64,000 nucleotides of DNA from assembly GCA_944391715.1 (NCBI GenBank), contig CALXUP010000001.1, positions 1 through 64,000 of the forward strand, written 5' to 3'. Below are positions 35,750 through 43,742 of this stretch, piece by piece. Under the pieces are notes generated by a model, which saw nothing but the letters and a program-made list of their open reading frames with translations, had not been told where the DNA came from and made no database searches. Source of the stretch: an uncultured Alphaproteobacteria bacterium (GTDB lineage Bacteria > Pseudomonadota > Alphaproteobacteria > RF32 > CAG-239). The translations under genes were made by a program, and so were the position numbers. Numbering within the stretch: the stretch's first letter is position 1; every line of letters starts with the position of its first letter.

Positions 35750-37135
35750 GTGTTAAAAAAATTCAGTCTGGCGGTTCTGTGTCTGGTTATGGCCGGTTGC
35801 GGGACTTCGCGAATCAATACAACCGGCGGCGTAAGAGATATTAATACCGATATTTCCGAAGTTACGCTGACATCGGACAGCTACCAAAACGAACAGTTGT
35901 TTCGCGTCGGAATGCTGCTGCCGCTCACAGGAAGCGCCGCCACCGTCGGAAAGGGCCTGAAAAATGCTGCTCTTTTAGCGCTTGACGATGTTCAAAATCC
36001 GAATCTGGTGCTGCAGTTTTACGATACGCAAAGTTCGCAAAGCGGCGCCCGGATTGCGATTGAAAACGCTGTTTCCCAGCAGTCTGACCTGATTGTCGGC
36101 CCTTTGATGAGCACTGAAGTTCAGGCATCTTCCGGACGCGCCGTATCCGATAATATTCCGATGATTGCTTTTTCGACCTCCAAAGACGTTTTGCAGCCAG
36201 GTGTTTATACGCTCGGGCTTTTGATTGACGAACAGGTCGAAAGGATTATGAATTATGCCGCAGCGGAGGGCAGAAGTCATTTTGCATTGCTGATTCCCGA
36301 TAATAATCTTGGCATTTCGGTTGCCCGTGCTGCTGTTCGTACGGCACAGAAAAACGGCACAAAAGTCGTGCGGATTGCCTTTTATCCGCCCAATACTTCC
36401 AATTTTTCGGAGATTTTGAAAAAATTGACCGATTATTCGACCCGTCATGCCGAAATGCAGCGGCAAAAAGCTATTTTGAAAGCGCAAGCTAATGCCGGTA
36501 ATGCCAAAGCCAAAAGAGAACTCGCCCTGATTAAAACAACAGATTCATCCGACGAGGTTGATTTTGACGCCGTTTTAATTCCGGAATCGGGCGCCAAACT
36601 GAAATCGGCAATTTCAATGTTCGGTTATTATGACATTTATGCTCCGAAAGTAAAATTTCTCGGCACTTCTATTTGGGAAAATACCAGACTGAACAAAGAA
36701 TCTTTGATTGTTAACAGTTGGTATCCGCGGCTTTCCCGTTATCAAAGCGGCTATTTTGCCGACAAATATTATAAATTTTACGGCGAAAGACCCCGAAGCC
36801 TGTATTCCTTTGCCTATGACGCCGTGGCTCTGGCTTCCGCGTTATCAAAATATCAGGGCGACAATATGAATGCCGCCATTACCAGTCCGGAAGGTTTTAT
36901 GGGAATTAACGGCGCTTTCCGCTTTTTTGAAGACGGCAGCAACCAGCATAGTCTGGATATTATGGAAATTAAGCCGCAAGGCGATGTTGTGGTCGACGCC
37001 GCTCCCAAGAAATTTGACGTTTTTGATTATAACATATCTTACAATAATGCTGTTTATGATTTTTCGGAAGAAGAAGTTCCGCTGATTTTCGGAAAAGATC
37101 CGGCATTGGCCCGGTCGCAGATTTATGCCCGCTAG
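35750..37135 (+). CDS. LpoA/LppC-like penicillin-binding protein activator lipoprotein
   Basis: 461 residues from a GTG at 35750. This start is chosen because it places a lipobox (LVMAGC, Cys about residue 16) at the N-terminus; longer starts overlap rsmI. The mature protein is a periplasmic-binding-protein type I fold (FRVGMLLPLTGSAATVGKGLKNAALLAL... and DLIVGPLMSTEVQA, IPMIAFSTSKDV), as in the C-terminal half of LpoA; the N-terminal TPR half of E. coli LpoA is missing. Probably activates a class A PBP from the outer membrane. Confidence 0.82.
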   Translation: MLKKFSLAVLCLVMAGCGTSRINTTGGVRDINTDISEVTLTSDSYQNEQLFRVGMLLPLTGSAATVGKGLKNAALLALDDVQNPNLVLQFYDTQSSQSGARIAIENAVSQQSDLIVGPLMSTEVQASSGRAVSDNIPMIAFSTSKDVLQPGVYTLGLLIDEQVERIMNYAAAEGRSHFALLIPDNNLGISVARAAVRTAQKNGTKVVRIAFYPPNTSNFSEILKKLTDYSTRHAEMQRQKAILKAQANAGNAKAKRELALIKTTDSSDEVDFDAVLIPESGAKLKSAISMFGYYDIYAPKVKFLGTSIWENTRLNKESLIVNSWYPRLSRYQSGYFADKYYKFYGERPRSLYSFAYDAVALASALSKYQGDNMNAAITSPEGFMGINGAFRFFEDGSNQHSLDIMEIKPQGDVVVDAAPKKFDVFDYNISYNNAVYDFSEEEVPLIFGKDPALARSQIYAR

Positions 37136-37163
37136 GATTTTAATATAATAACTCAGATTTTGC

Positions 37164-37192
37164 TTGAAAAGTAATGCAAAACAGATGATATT
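37164..37192 (+). promoter_or_regulatory. Promoter of the SRP RNA gene
   Basis: TTGAAA at 37164-37169 and GATATT at 37187-37192, 17 bases apart; the RNA would start four to five bases later at the GGCGG of the 4.5S RNA. Confidence 0.6.
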
Positions 37193-37196
37193 AAAA

Positions 37197-37290
37197 GGCG
37201 GAGAGCGCCGGACCGGCTGCCCGCCAATCTGGTCAGGTTCGAGAGGAAGCAGCCATAACGGGATTTGACGGGGTCGGTTGTTCTCCACCC
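37197..37290 (+). ncRNA. ffs: Signal recognition particle RNA (4.5S)
   Basis: About 94 bases. The conserved apical core reads GGTCAGGTTCGAGAGGAAGC and AGCCATAACGGG, with the asymmetric bulge that binds Ffh. The ends pair: GGCGGAGAGC at the 5' side with GTTCTCCACC at the 3' side, giving the single long hairpin. A T6 run follows directly at 37291. It sits just upstream of dnaX, a common position for this gene. Confidence 0.93.
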
Positions 37291-37302
37291 TTTTTTAAGA
37301 AA

Positions 37303-39051
37303 ATGACAATGGCTGAAGAAAATAAAGATCAATATGTTGTTTTAGCAAGAAAATACCGTCCGCAGAGTTTTGACGACCTGCTTGGGCAGGATGCGCTTGT
37401 GCAGACTCTTACCAATGCCATTCAGAACAACCGTCTGCATCATGCTTATATGCTGACGGGAATCCGCGGCGTCGGGAAAACGACAACCGCCAGAATCATT
37501 GCCAAAGCCCTGAACTGCACCGGCCCGGACGGAAAAGGCGGCCCGACGGTTCATCCCTGCGGCGTGTGTGAAAACTGTAAAGCAATTGCTGCTGACCGGC
37601 ATATTGACGTTATGGAGCTAGATGCGGCTTCGCGTACCGGTGTGGACGACATTCGCGAAATTCTTGACGGCGTACGGTATAAGCCGACCAATGCCCGTTA
37701 TAAAATATATATCATCGACGAAGTTCATATGCTCTCCAAAAACGCGTTCAACGCCTTATTGAAAACGCTGGAAGAGCCGCCGTCACATGTTAAATTTATT
37801 TTTGCCACGACCGAAATCCGCAAAGTTCCGGTTACCGTACTTTCCCGTTGCCAGCGCTTTGATTTGCAGCGCCTGACGATTGACACGCTGTTTAATCATT
37901 TTAAAAATATTATCGGAAAAGAAGGCCTGCAGGCAGAAGACGAAGCCTTAAAAATCATTGCAAAAGCGGCCGACGGTTCCTGCCGCGACGGTTTGTCGTT
38001 GCTTGATCAGGCGATTTCTCTGAGTGCGGGCGGTATCGTTAAGACTGATATTGTTAAAAATATGATCGGCCTGGCTGACCGGAATCAGACTTTTGAACTT
38101 TTTGAGCAGCTGGCGGAAGGCAAAACCGAAGATATGCTGGCGAATTTGCAGGAACAATACCGCAACGGGGCCAATCCGGTTACAATTTTGCAAGACCTTG
38201 TCAACATAACCCATATGATTGCCAAAACCAAAATTATTCCGGCGGCGCTGAACGGTTCTGACCTCTCGGAAAGCGAAAAAGAACTTTGCACAAAACTCGG
38301 CCCCAAAATTCCGATTGCCGTGTTATCAAAAATCTGGCAGATGCTGTTAAAAGGAATCGCTGAACTGTCTGTTGCACCGGTGCAGATTGATGCCGTGGAG
38401 ATGATTTTAATCCGGATTGCCTATGCGGCCGGTTTGCCGACACCTTATGAACTTTTAAACGACGTAAAAAAAAACTCTAGCTTAGCCTCTCCGCTCATTA
38501 TGCCGGAAAAAAAAAGTGCTGACGACATCTTAAAAGCCGTCGGCAGCGGAAAAAAAATAAGCCCGGTGCAGTTTGATACCTCAAATGAGGTTCCGGCAGG
38601 AGATTTTCTGACCTTTTCTTCTCCCGAACAGCTTGTCGATTATCTGGAAAACAACAAAAAAATGCTGTTGGCTTACAGCCTGAAAAATGATGTTTCCATC
38701 AGCGAATTTCGCGACGGCTATATTAAAATGACGCTGGACAAGAAAGCGGATACCGATTTTATTATGGCTCTGCACAAAATGCTGCTTGAAGTTACCGGCA
38801 AACAATGGAAAATCGACTCGCAGCACGGTGACCTGGGCGTTACGCTGGCGGCCAAAGAACGCGCCAAAGACGAAGAGGCTAAAAAAGACATTATGGAATA
38901 TCCGCTGGTTAAGGCGATTATGGCGGAATTTAAAGGTGCCAGAATCGAAACCATGACCAGAAATATTATAGAAGACGAGCAAAATTCGTTACTAAACAGC
39001 TTTGACGACGAGCTCGGTGAAAATGAAATTTATACCAATGATGAGGAGTAA
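37303..39051 (+). CDS. dnaX: DNA polymerase III subunits gamma and tau
   Basis: 582 residues (an ATG two codons later is an alternative start). Clamp-loader AAA+ domain with Walker A GIRGVGKTTTARI, the zinc site CTGPDG...CGVCENC, Walker B IYIIDEVHMLSK and the SRC motif LSRCQRFD; domain III ends near residue 370; the tau-specific tail follows. Two A9 runs (38466-38474 and 38507-38515) form A-AAA-AAA slippery sites in the linker; a -1 shift at either meets a stop within three codons (TAG 38478, TGA 38520), predicting a gamma form of about 390-406 residues. Followed by ybaB and recR. Confidence 0.95.
   Translation: MTMAEENKDQYVVLARKYRPQSFDDLLGQDALVQTLTNAIQNNRLHHAYMLTGIRGVGKTTTARIIAKALNCTGPDGKGGPTVHPCGVCENCKAIAADRHIDVMELDAASRTGVDDIREILDGVRYKPTNARYKIYIIDEVHMLSKNAFNALLKTLEEPPSHVKFIFATTEIRKVPVTVLSRCQRFDLQRLTIDTLFNHFKNIIGKEGLQAEDEALKIIAKAADGSCRDGLSLLDQAISLSAGGIVKTDIVKNMIGLADRNQTFELFEQLAEGKTEDMLANLQEQYRNGANPVTILQDLVNITHMIAKTKIIPAALNGSDLSESEKELCTKLGPKIPIAVLSKIWQMLLKGIAELSVAPVQIDAVEMILIRIAYAAGLPTPYELLNDVKKNSSLASPLIMPEKKSADDILKAVGSGKKISPVQFDTSNEVPAGDFLTFSSPEQLVDYLENNKKMLLAYSLKNDVSISEFRDGYIKMTLDKKADTDFIMALHKMLLEVTGKQWKIDSQHGDLGVTLAAKERAKDEEAKKDIMEYPLVKAIMAEFKGARIETMTRNIIEDEQNSLLNSFDDELGENEIYTNDEE
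38466..38522 (+). promoter_or_regulatory. Double poly-A slippage site for gamma production
   Basis: A9 at 38466-38474 in codons GTA AAA AAA AAC and A9 at 38507-38515 in GAA AAA AAA AGT. In the -1 frame the first gives AAA CTC TAG, the second AAG TGC TGA. The plus-one frame stays open longer. The position just after the clamp-loader domains matches where gamma ends in known dnaX frameshifting or transcript slippage. Confidence 0.65.
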
Positions 39052-39060
39052 CAAAAAACA

Positions 39061-39381
39061 ATGATGAATATTCAGGGAATTATGAAACAGGCTCAGGCCA
39101 TGCAGAAAAAAATGGAAGAAATGCAGGAAAAACTGGCTCAGGAGGAATGTGAAGGTTCTTCCGGCGGCGGCATGGTCAAAGTTACGCTGAACGGCAAATT
39201 CGACATGAAGAAGATTGTTATTGACAAGTCGTTGGTTAATCCGGAAGAGACAGACATTCTGGAAGATTTGATTACGGCTGCTTACAACGATGCCAAAAAC
39301 AAAGTTGATGCCAATATGCAAAAGGGTGTTTCCGACGTGACCGGCGGGTTGAATCTCGGCGGGTTGAAACTGCCGTTCTAG
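39061..39381 (+). CDS. YbaB/EbfC nucleoid-associated protein
   Basis: 106 residues. Methionine/glutamine-rich N-terminal helix (MMNIQGIMKQAQAMQKKMEEMQEKL), then the beta region GGGMVKVTLNGKFDMKKIVID and the acidic helix PEETDILEDLITAAYNDA, all family hallmarks; it forms a dimer with tweezers-like DNA-binding helices. It lies 9 bases after dnaX and 10 before recR, the standard dnaX-ybaB-recR order. Confidence 0.93.
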   Translation: MMNIQGIMKQAQAMQKKMEEMQEKLAQEECEGSSGGGMVKVTLNGKFDMKKIVIDKSLVNPEETDILEDLITAAYNDAKNKVDANMQKGVSDVTGGLNLGGLKLPF

Positions 39382-39391
39382 GAGAGTTCCG

Positions 39392-39988
39392 TTGGCCGGA
39401 CAAGATATTGAAAAACTAATAAAACTTGTATCAAAACTGCCGTCTTTGGGTACACGTTCCGCCCGCAGGATTGTTTTGCAGCTGCTCAAAAAGAAAGAAA
39501 CGTTGTTTCTGCCGTTAATCGAATCTATGCAGCAGGTGGCGGAAAATATCAAAACCTGCGAAATCTGCGGTAATTATGACACAACGTCGCCCTGCTCTAT
39601 CTGTTCATCCCAAGTGCGGGAGAATCATATTTTGTGCGTCGTGCAAGATGTGGCCGATTTATGGGCGATGGAGAGGGTTTCTTTTTTCAAAGGTAAATAT
39701 CACGTTCTGGGCGGGATTCTCTCTGCTATCGACGGAATAACGCCTGAGGATTTGAATATTGAACCTCTGCTTAAGCGAATCGATGAAGAGGGCATTAAAG
39801 AAATCATTTTGGCACTGCCGGCAACGGTAGACGGGCAGATTACCGCAAACTACATAAACTCCCGCCTGAAAAATCGTGAAGATATTAAAGTTTCGACACT
39901 GGCACAGGGGATTCCGATGGGTGCGGAACTTGATTATATGGATGAGGGTACTATTCAATTGGCGCTTAATGCCCGCAAACTTTTGTAA
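39392..39988 (+). CDS. recR: Recombination mediator RecR
   Basis: 198 residues, TTG start with GGAGAG five bases upstream. Helix-hairpin-helix at the N-terminus (LPSLGTRSARRIVLQLL), zinc finger CEICGNYDTTSPCSIC (about 50-65) and TOPRIM with VVQDVADLWAMER and ILALPATVDG. The C-terminal Walker-like segment LAQGIPMGAELDYMDEGTI is present. Loads RecA with RecO onto gapped DNA. pgpA follows 9 bases later. Confidence 0.95.
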   Translation: MAGQDIEKLIKLVSKLPSLGTRSARRIVLQLLKKKETLFLPLIESMQQVAENIKTCEICGNYDTTSPCSICSSQVRENHILCVVQDVADLWAMERVSFFKGKYHVLGGILSAIDGITPEDLNIEPLLKRIDEEGIKEIILALPATVDGQITANYINSRLKNREDIKVSTLAQGIPMGAELDYMDEGTIQLALNARKLL

Positions 39989-39997
39989 AGGAAATTT

Positions 39998-40486
39998 ATG
40001 ATGAAAAACAAATTCGGCTATTTTCTGGCTTCTTATTTCGGCGTAGGTTATTTTCCCTTTGCCTCGGGTACGGCGGGGTCTTTGATGACGCTTCCGTTGG
40101 TTATGCTGGCCGGATATTACGGCGGGACAGCAGGAATTATCATTGCGGCGATTTTGGTTTTTGCCATTGGCGTATGGGCAACAAATGAGGTTTTGAAGAC
40201 TTCCGAAAACAAAGATCCGTCTTTGGTGGTTATTGATGAAACGGCCGGGCAGCTGGTCAGCTTTTCTCTGGTTGGTAATCTGCTTTATCAGAGTTTTGAC
40301 AACTGGTATTTATATATTATCGGTTTTGTTTTGTTTCGGGTTTTTGACATTATCAAAATGGGGCCGGTTAAATGGGCGGATTCCAAGCTGCATAATGCCT
40401 GGGGCGTTATGCTCGATGATGTTTTTGCCGGGATTTTTGCAGCGGTTTTGCTGTTGGGAATTGAGAAATATTTTATGGCTTTTTAA
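39998..40486 (+). CDS. pgpA: Phosphatidylglycerophosphatase A
   Basis: 162 residues with about four membrane helices. N-terminal GVGYFPFASGTAGSLMTLP, then DPSLVVIDETAGQLVSF carrying conserved Asp/Glu, and FRVFDIIKMGPVKWADSKLHNAWGVMLDDVFAG, the family's main signature. It dephosphorylates phosphatidylglycerophosphate in the inner membrane. It ends the dnaX-ybaB-recR-pgpA unit and is followed at once by an intrinsic terminator. Confidence 0.92.
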   Translation: MMKNKFGYFLASYFGVGYFPFASGTAGSLMTLPLVMLAGYYGGTAGIIIAAILVFAIGVWATNEVLKTSENKDPSLVVIDETAGQLVSFSLVGNLLYQSFDNWYLYIIGFVLFRVFDIIKMGPVKWADSKLHNAWGVMLDDVFAGIFAAVLLLGIEKYFMAF

Positions 40487-40492
40487 TTGGGG

Positions 40493-40522
40493 AAAAGGGG
40501 GAACTTGTTTCCCCCCTTTTTT
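40493..40522. terminator. Intrinsic terminator after pgpA
   Basis: AAAAGGGGGAA / TTTCCCCCCTTTT hairpin with a T6 tail on the plus strand, 7 bases after the pgpA stop. Confidence 0.85.
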
Positions 40523-40553
40523 ATTTTCCCCCAAGGGGATTTTTTCTATTTTT

Positions 40554-40672
40554 ATTGTTACTTTTTGAATGCCAAAAAATCTTTTCCTTACTTCTTGTTT
40601 TGTTTTTTTATCCGAAATTATTTTTTCTTTGTTACTTTTTGGGTGCCAAAAAGTAACCAAAAAGGCAGCCCT
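40554..40672. repeat. 119-bp repeat with GTTACTTTTTGG inverted arms
   Basis: Almost identical to 61388-61506. Ends with the near-perfect palindrome GTTACTTTTTGG / CCAAAAAGTAAC (40631-40657), then leads directly into a variable-stem hairpin. A decayed version is seen before H1 near 16650. Confidence 0.7.
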
Positions 40673-40781
40673 CTCTCGCTTTCTAGGCTTTCAAGAAAAA
40701 GTTAGGGTCGCTACGCTCTCTACCATTGTACTTCAATTTTATCTCTTTTTCTTAAAAGCCAAGAAGTTGCTCGCGAAGGGC
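40668..40781. repeat. Variable-stem long hairpin, copy H2
   Basis: Outer GCCCT / AGGGC pairing and a 19-bp stem (40683-40701 with 40745-40763): CTAGGCTTTCAAGAAAAAG against its complement, mismatched only at positions 3 and 10. Loop with GTTAGGGTCGCTACGCTCTC and CCATTGTACTTCAAT, shared with H3. Confidence 0.7.
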
Positions 40782-40920
40782 AAGGTCTAACTCCCCCTTT
40801 CCCCCTCTTAGCAAAGAGGGGGTATAAAGTTTCTAAACCTAAGCCATTCGCAAAGGGCACTCAATCGTGCCGGATGAAGGATTGTGCTTTAGATGGAAGT
40901 GAAAGGGTATAGGGGCACTG

Positions 40921-41121
40921 TCATTCTCGGGCTTGAAGTCGATAGTTGGTGAGAACGAGTGCAAATCTCTAGCTTTAGCTTAGATTTGTACGAAGTTCGA
41001 ACCCTACGAGACGCAATTGCATTCGGCGTCGCGTGCCGCAGGCACTGGGACAGCCGGATAAAATCGCTGAGCTGGCGAAGTGCCAAGGGGCCCGCTTGCG
41101 GGAATTTACACCCGAGAATCC
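40921..41121. repeat. CTCGGG-CTTGA-CCCGAG palindrome split by a 174-bp insert
   Basis: The palindrome half TCTCGGGCTTGA ends at 40936 and CCCGAGAATCC resumes at 41111. Between them lies an insert (40937-41110) that begins AGTCGATAG and ends GAATTTACA. A shorter form of the same insert (104 bp, minus strand) interrupts a different palindrome at 62197-62300 at the same point, after CTTGA. No target duplication is visible. Confidence 0.75.
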
Positions 41122-41159
41122 ACAGGCAACGGCCTGAGCGGTCGGTTGTTGAAATTATG

Positions 41160-41342
41160 CTACAGAAACCGCGTTGCTCCATTGTTTTCCACGATCAAGA
41201 TTCTGCCTTGAATGGTAGATTGCCGGGTCAAACCCGGCAATGACAAAAAAACACAACCCGGGGATGACCGGTGCGACCGGCGAGCGGCCAGTTGACAGCA
41301 TTGTGCTGCAGAAGCTGCGGTATGATAATAAAACTTTCCCAT
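41160..41342 (-). CDS. Tiny ORF MGKFYYHT, copy 2, extended through repeats
   Basis: Starts at the ATG 41342 with AAGGAG upstream, after the terminator hairpin of the structured element. Only the first eight residues match the other copies; the remaining about 50 residues are read through palindromic repeats (LTRQSTIQG and so on) and are probably not a selected protein. Confidence 0.2.
   Translation of the reverse strand: MGKFYYHTAASAAQCCQLAARRSHRSSPGCVFLSLPGLTRQSTIQGRILIVENNGATRFL
41219..41244. repeat. TTGCCGGG-TCAAA-CCCGGCAA palindrome
   Basis: Variant of the same palindrome family with different arms; the related arm sequence at 62188-62310 is the one interrupted by the insert. Confidence 0.7.
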
Positions 41343-41562
41343 TTTTTAGCTCCTTCGTTTTGTTAAAAACAAAATCCGCCTAAAAAACAGGCGGATGGAG
41401 CCGAAAAACTGCATAGACCAGTTATGGCTATTCGTCGTGCGGGCACGCTTATATTGGATACTCCGCTGAAGCGGAATATTGTTTACAAGATGTTTTCTAG
41501 ACACCACAGTCAGCCTCCTGACTGCGTGAATTATATTAAACGAATCTATGCTTTTTGCAAGC
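41321..41562 (-). ncRNA. Structured repeat element, copy 2 (diverged candidate RNA)
   Basis: 242 bp, ending 55 bases after the cvpA stop. Compared with copies 1 and 3, much of the sequence has changed, but the word ATGTTTTCTAGACACCAC (plus strand) is identical, and stems persist: CAGTCA / TGACTG replaces CAACCG / CGGCTG with two covarying pairs; TCCGC / GCGGA replaces TCCACC / GGTGGA; and the terminator is ATCCGCCT / AGGCGGAT with a T-run on the minus strand. Same length in the aligned stem region, no gaps. Confidence 0.5.
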
Positions 41563-41617
41563 GTCTTTTTAAGGGAGGGAAGATGTGTCCCGGATGATAC
41601 AGACGTAATTGTCTAAT

Positions 41618-42343
41618 TTAATGGATATTATCAATCAACCGGTCAAGATTATCCCGTTCCAGTTTATTATAGCCTTCTTCCACCTGTTCATCGAGCTTTT
41701 TAGCTTTCTCAACGTCTTTTTTGAACTTTTTGACCTGAGGCTGAGTCAGTTTGTCAAACAGGGCCTGAGCGTCTTTTTGCTTTTTCTCTTCTTTGGCGGC
41801 GGCTTCTTTCTTTTTGTCTTCTTCCTCTTTGCCGTTCATTTCTTCGGCCTTTTTACGGATGCTTTCCAAAGTTTCTTCCGGAATCAGGTTTTCAATCGGT
41901 TTGGCAAAATTGCCGGCAATGTTAAAATATTTTGATTCCTGCAAAACTTCCGGCTGCTTGTCATGCGGCATAATCCAGCTTAGCAAAATATAAACCAGAA
42001 CAATCAGCAAAAAAGCTCTCGCTATGCCGAAAAACAGCCCCAGAATCCTGTCCAGAGAACTCATTTTGGATATTCTGATATCGTTTATAATCCCGCTGGT
42101 GGAAACGTTCCAGATTATCATAAAAACAATCAGAATGCTTAAGGCGGTGATAATTCCGCCAATCATTCCTTCGGCAATATATTCTTCCGTCAGCGGATTT
42201 AAGACCGGAAGCAGATAAATAACGGCAATCGTGCCCAGAACCCAGCCGATAATCGACAAGACCTCTTTTACCAGGCCGCGGCTCAGCGCTATCAGTCCGG
42301 AAATTCCGACCACAAACAGAATTATGACGTCTACGTTATTCAT
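41618..42343 (-). CDS. CvpA family membrane protein
   Basis: 241 residues. Four membrane helices in the first 130 residues, with the family start VDVIILFVVGISGLIALSRGLVKEVLSIIGWVLG. The C-terminal 110 residues are charged, helical, with a Lys/Glu-rich stretch (KEEEDKKKEAAAKEEKKQK). CvpA is linked to colicin V export and envelope homeostasis; the exact role is unclear. AAGGA lies before the ATG, 16 bases after radA, so the two are co-transcribed. Confidence 0.85.
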   Translation of the reverse strand: MNNVDVIILFVVGISGLIALSRGLVKEVLSIIGWVLGTIAVIYLLPVLNPLTEEYIAEGMIGGIITALSILIVFMIIWNVSTSGIINDIRISKMSSLDRILGLFFGIARAFLLIVLVYILLSWIMPHDKQPEVLQESKYFNIAGNFAKPIENLIPEETLESIRKKAEEMNGKEEEDKKKEAAAKEEKKQKDAQALFDKLTQPQVKKFKKDVEKAKKLDEQVEEGYNKLERDNLDRLIDNIH

Positions 42344-42359
42344 CTTTTATCCTTTAATT

Positions 42360-43739
42360 TTAATTAAACCAATTAACCAGCCTTTGAACATTGCCGATTT
42401 CGTACAAAGACATTCCGTAGTCCCGTTTATTGCCGGAATTGTCCTTTTTATGCTCCGGCGGCATTATGGCACTGGCAAAGCCAAGCTTATGCGCTTCTTT
42501 CAGCCGCAAGTTCGGCTGGCTGACCGCACGAATCTCACCCGAAAGACCGATTTCGCCAAAGATAACCATATCATGCGGCAGCGGTTTGTTGGTCAGCGAG
42601 GATATTACGGCCATGGCAACAGCCAAATCAGCCGCCGGTTCGGTTATTCTTAACCCACCGGCAATGTTCAGATATACATCCTGAGAGCTCAGATTTATGC
42701 CGCAACGGGCTTCCAAAACCGCCAAAACCATTGACAAGCGGTTGCTATCCCAGCCGACGACGGCGCGTTTGGGGCTGGCGTATCCGGTTTGGCTGACCAG
42801 CGCCTGGATTTCGACCAAAACCGGACGCGAACCTTCTATGCCGGCAAAAACGCAGGAACCAGAGATATTCCCCTGTCTTTCCGCCAAAAACAAAGCCGAT
42901 GGATTGTCTACTTCCACCAAGCCCTGATCCTGCATTTCAAAAACGCCGATTTCGTCAGTAGCGCCGTAACGGTTTTTTACCGCCCGCAGAATCCGGAAAT
43001 GGTGCCCTCTTTCGCCCTCAAAATACAAAACCGTATCAACCATATGTTCCAAAACGCGTGGCCCGGCGATTGAGCCCTGTTTGGTAACATGCCCGACTAA
43101 AAACAGTGTAAAACCTTTCTTTTTGGCCAGTTTTATCAGTTCATAACTGCAGGCTCTGACCTGGGCGACGCTGCCCGGTGTCGACTCGACTTCTTCCAGA
43201 TACATGGTTTGGATGGAATCGATAATCACCACAGCGGCATTTGACTTTTCCAATGTAGCGATAATGTCTTTAATATCGGTAGCACTGGCCAGTTTGACCG
43301 GCGCTTGTTCCAACCCTAAACGTTTGGCGCGAATCCGCACCTGGTCTATCGCCTCTTCGCCCGAGATATAATAACACTCCGGATGTTCCGGCAGATTAGC
43401 GATTTTAGCGCAGGTTTGCAGCAGCAACGTCGATTTTCCGATACCCGGATCGCCGCCGACCAATATAACCGATCCGGCGACTAAACCGCCGCCGCAAACG
43501 CGATCCAGTTCTTTGATTGAGGTTGACAGGCGGTTGAGTTTTTCCTGTGCGCCGCTTAAAGGCACAAAGTCGATGATTTTGCCTTTATGCTTGGGGGCAA
43601 GATTGGAAAAACCTTCTCCGCCGACTTTTTCTTCAACAATCGTATTCCATTCGCCGCAGGCATCGCATTTTCCCTGCCAGCGCGGATATACCGTGCCGCA
43701 GTTTTGACAAACAAACTCGCTGCCGCCCTTTTTTGCCAT
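42360..43739 (-). CDS. radA: DNA repair protein RadA
   Basis: 459 residues. N-terminal zinc finger CQNCGTVYPRWQGKCDACGEWN (about 11-32), RecA-like ATPase with Walker A GGDPGIGKSTLL (about 95-106), the RadA-specific KNRYGATDEIGVFEM, and a C-terminal Lon-like domain without protease residues (AVAMAVISSLTNKPL). A helicase-like factor for branch migration in recombination. It starts 3 bases after mlaF ends; mlaE-mlaF-radA-cvpA appear to be one minus-strand transcript. Confidence 0.94.
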   Translation of the reverse strand: MAKKGGSEFVCQNCGTVYPRWQGKCDACGEWNTIVEEKVGGEGFSNLAPKHKGKIIDFVPLSGAQEKLNRLSTSIKELDRVCGGGLVAGSVILVGGDPGIGKSTLLLQTCAKIANLPEHPECYYISGEEAIDQVRIRAKRLGLEQAPVKLASATDIKDIIATLEKSNAAVVIIDSIQTMYLEEVESTPGSVAQVRACSYELIKLAKKKGFTLFLVGHVTKQGSIAGPRVLEHMVDTVLYFEGERGHHFRILRAVKNRYGATDEIGVFEMQDQGLVEVDNPSALFLAERQGNISGSCVFAGIEGSRPVLVEIQALVSQTGYASPKRAVVGWDSNRLSMVLAVLEARCGINLSSQDVYLNIAGGLRITEPAADLAVAMAVISSLTNKPLPHDMVIFGEIGLSGEIRAVSQPNLRLKEAHKLGFASAIMPPEHKKDNSGNKRDYGMSLYEIGNVQRLVNWFN

Positions 43740-43742
43740 AGC

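Noticed and set aside
40990..41010. GTTCGAACC, resembling a tRNA T-arm, here and reversed near 62240
   Set aside because: No acceptor stem, D-arm or anticodon arm can be folded around it; it belongs to the mobile insert.
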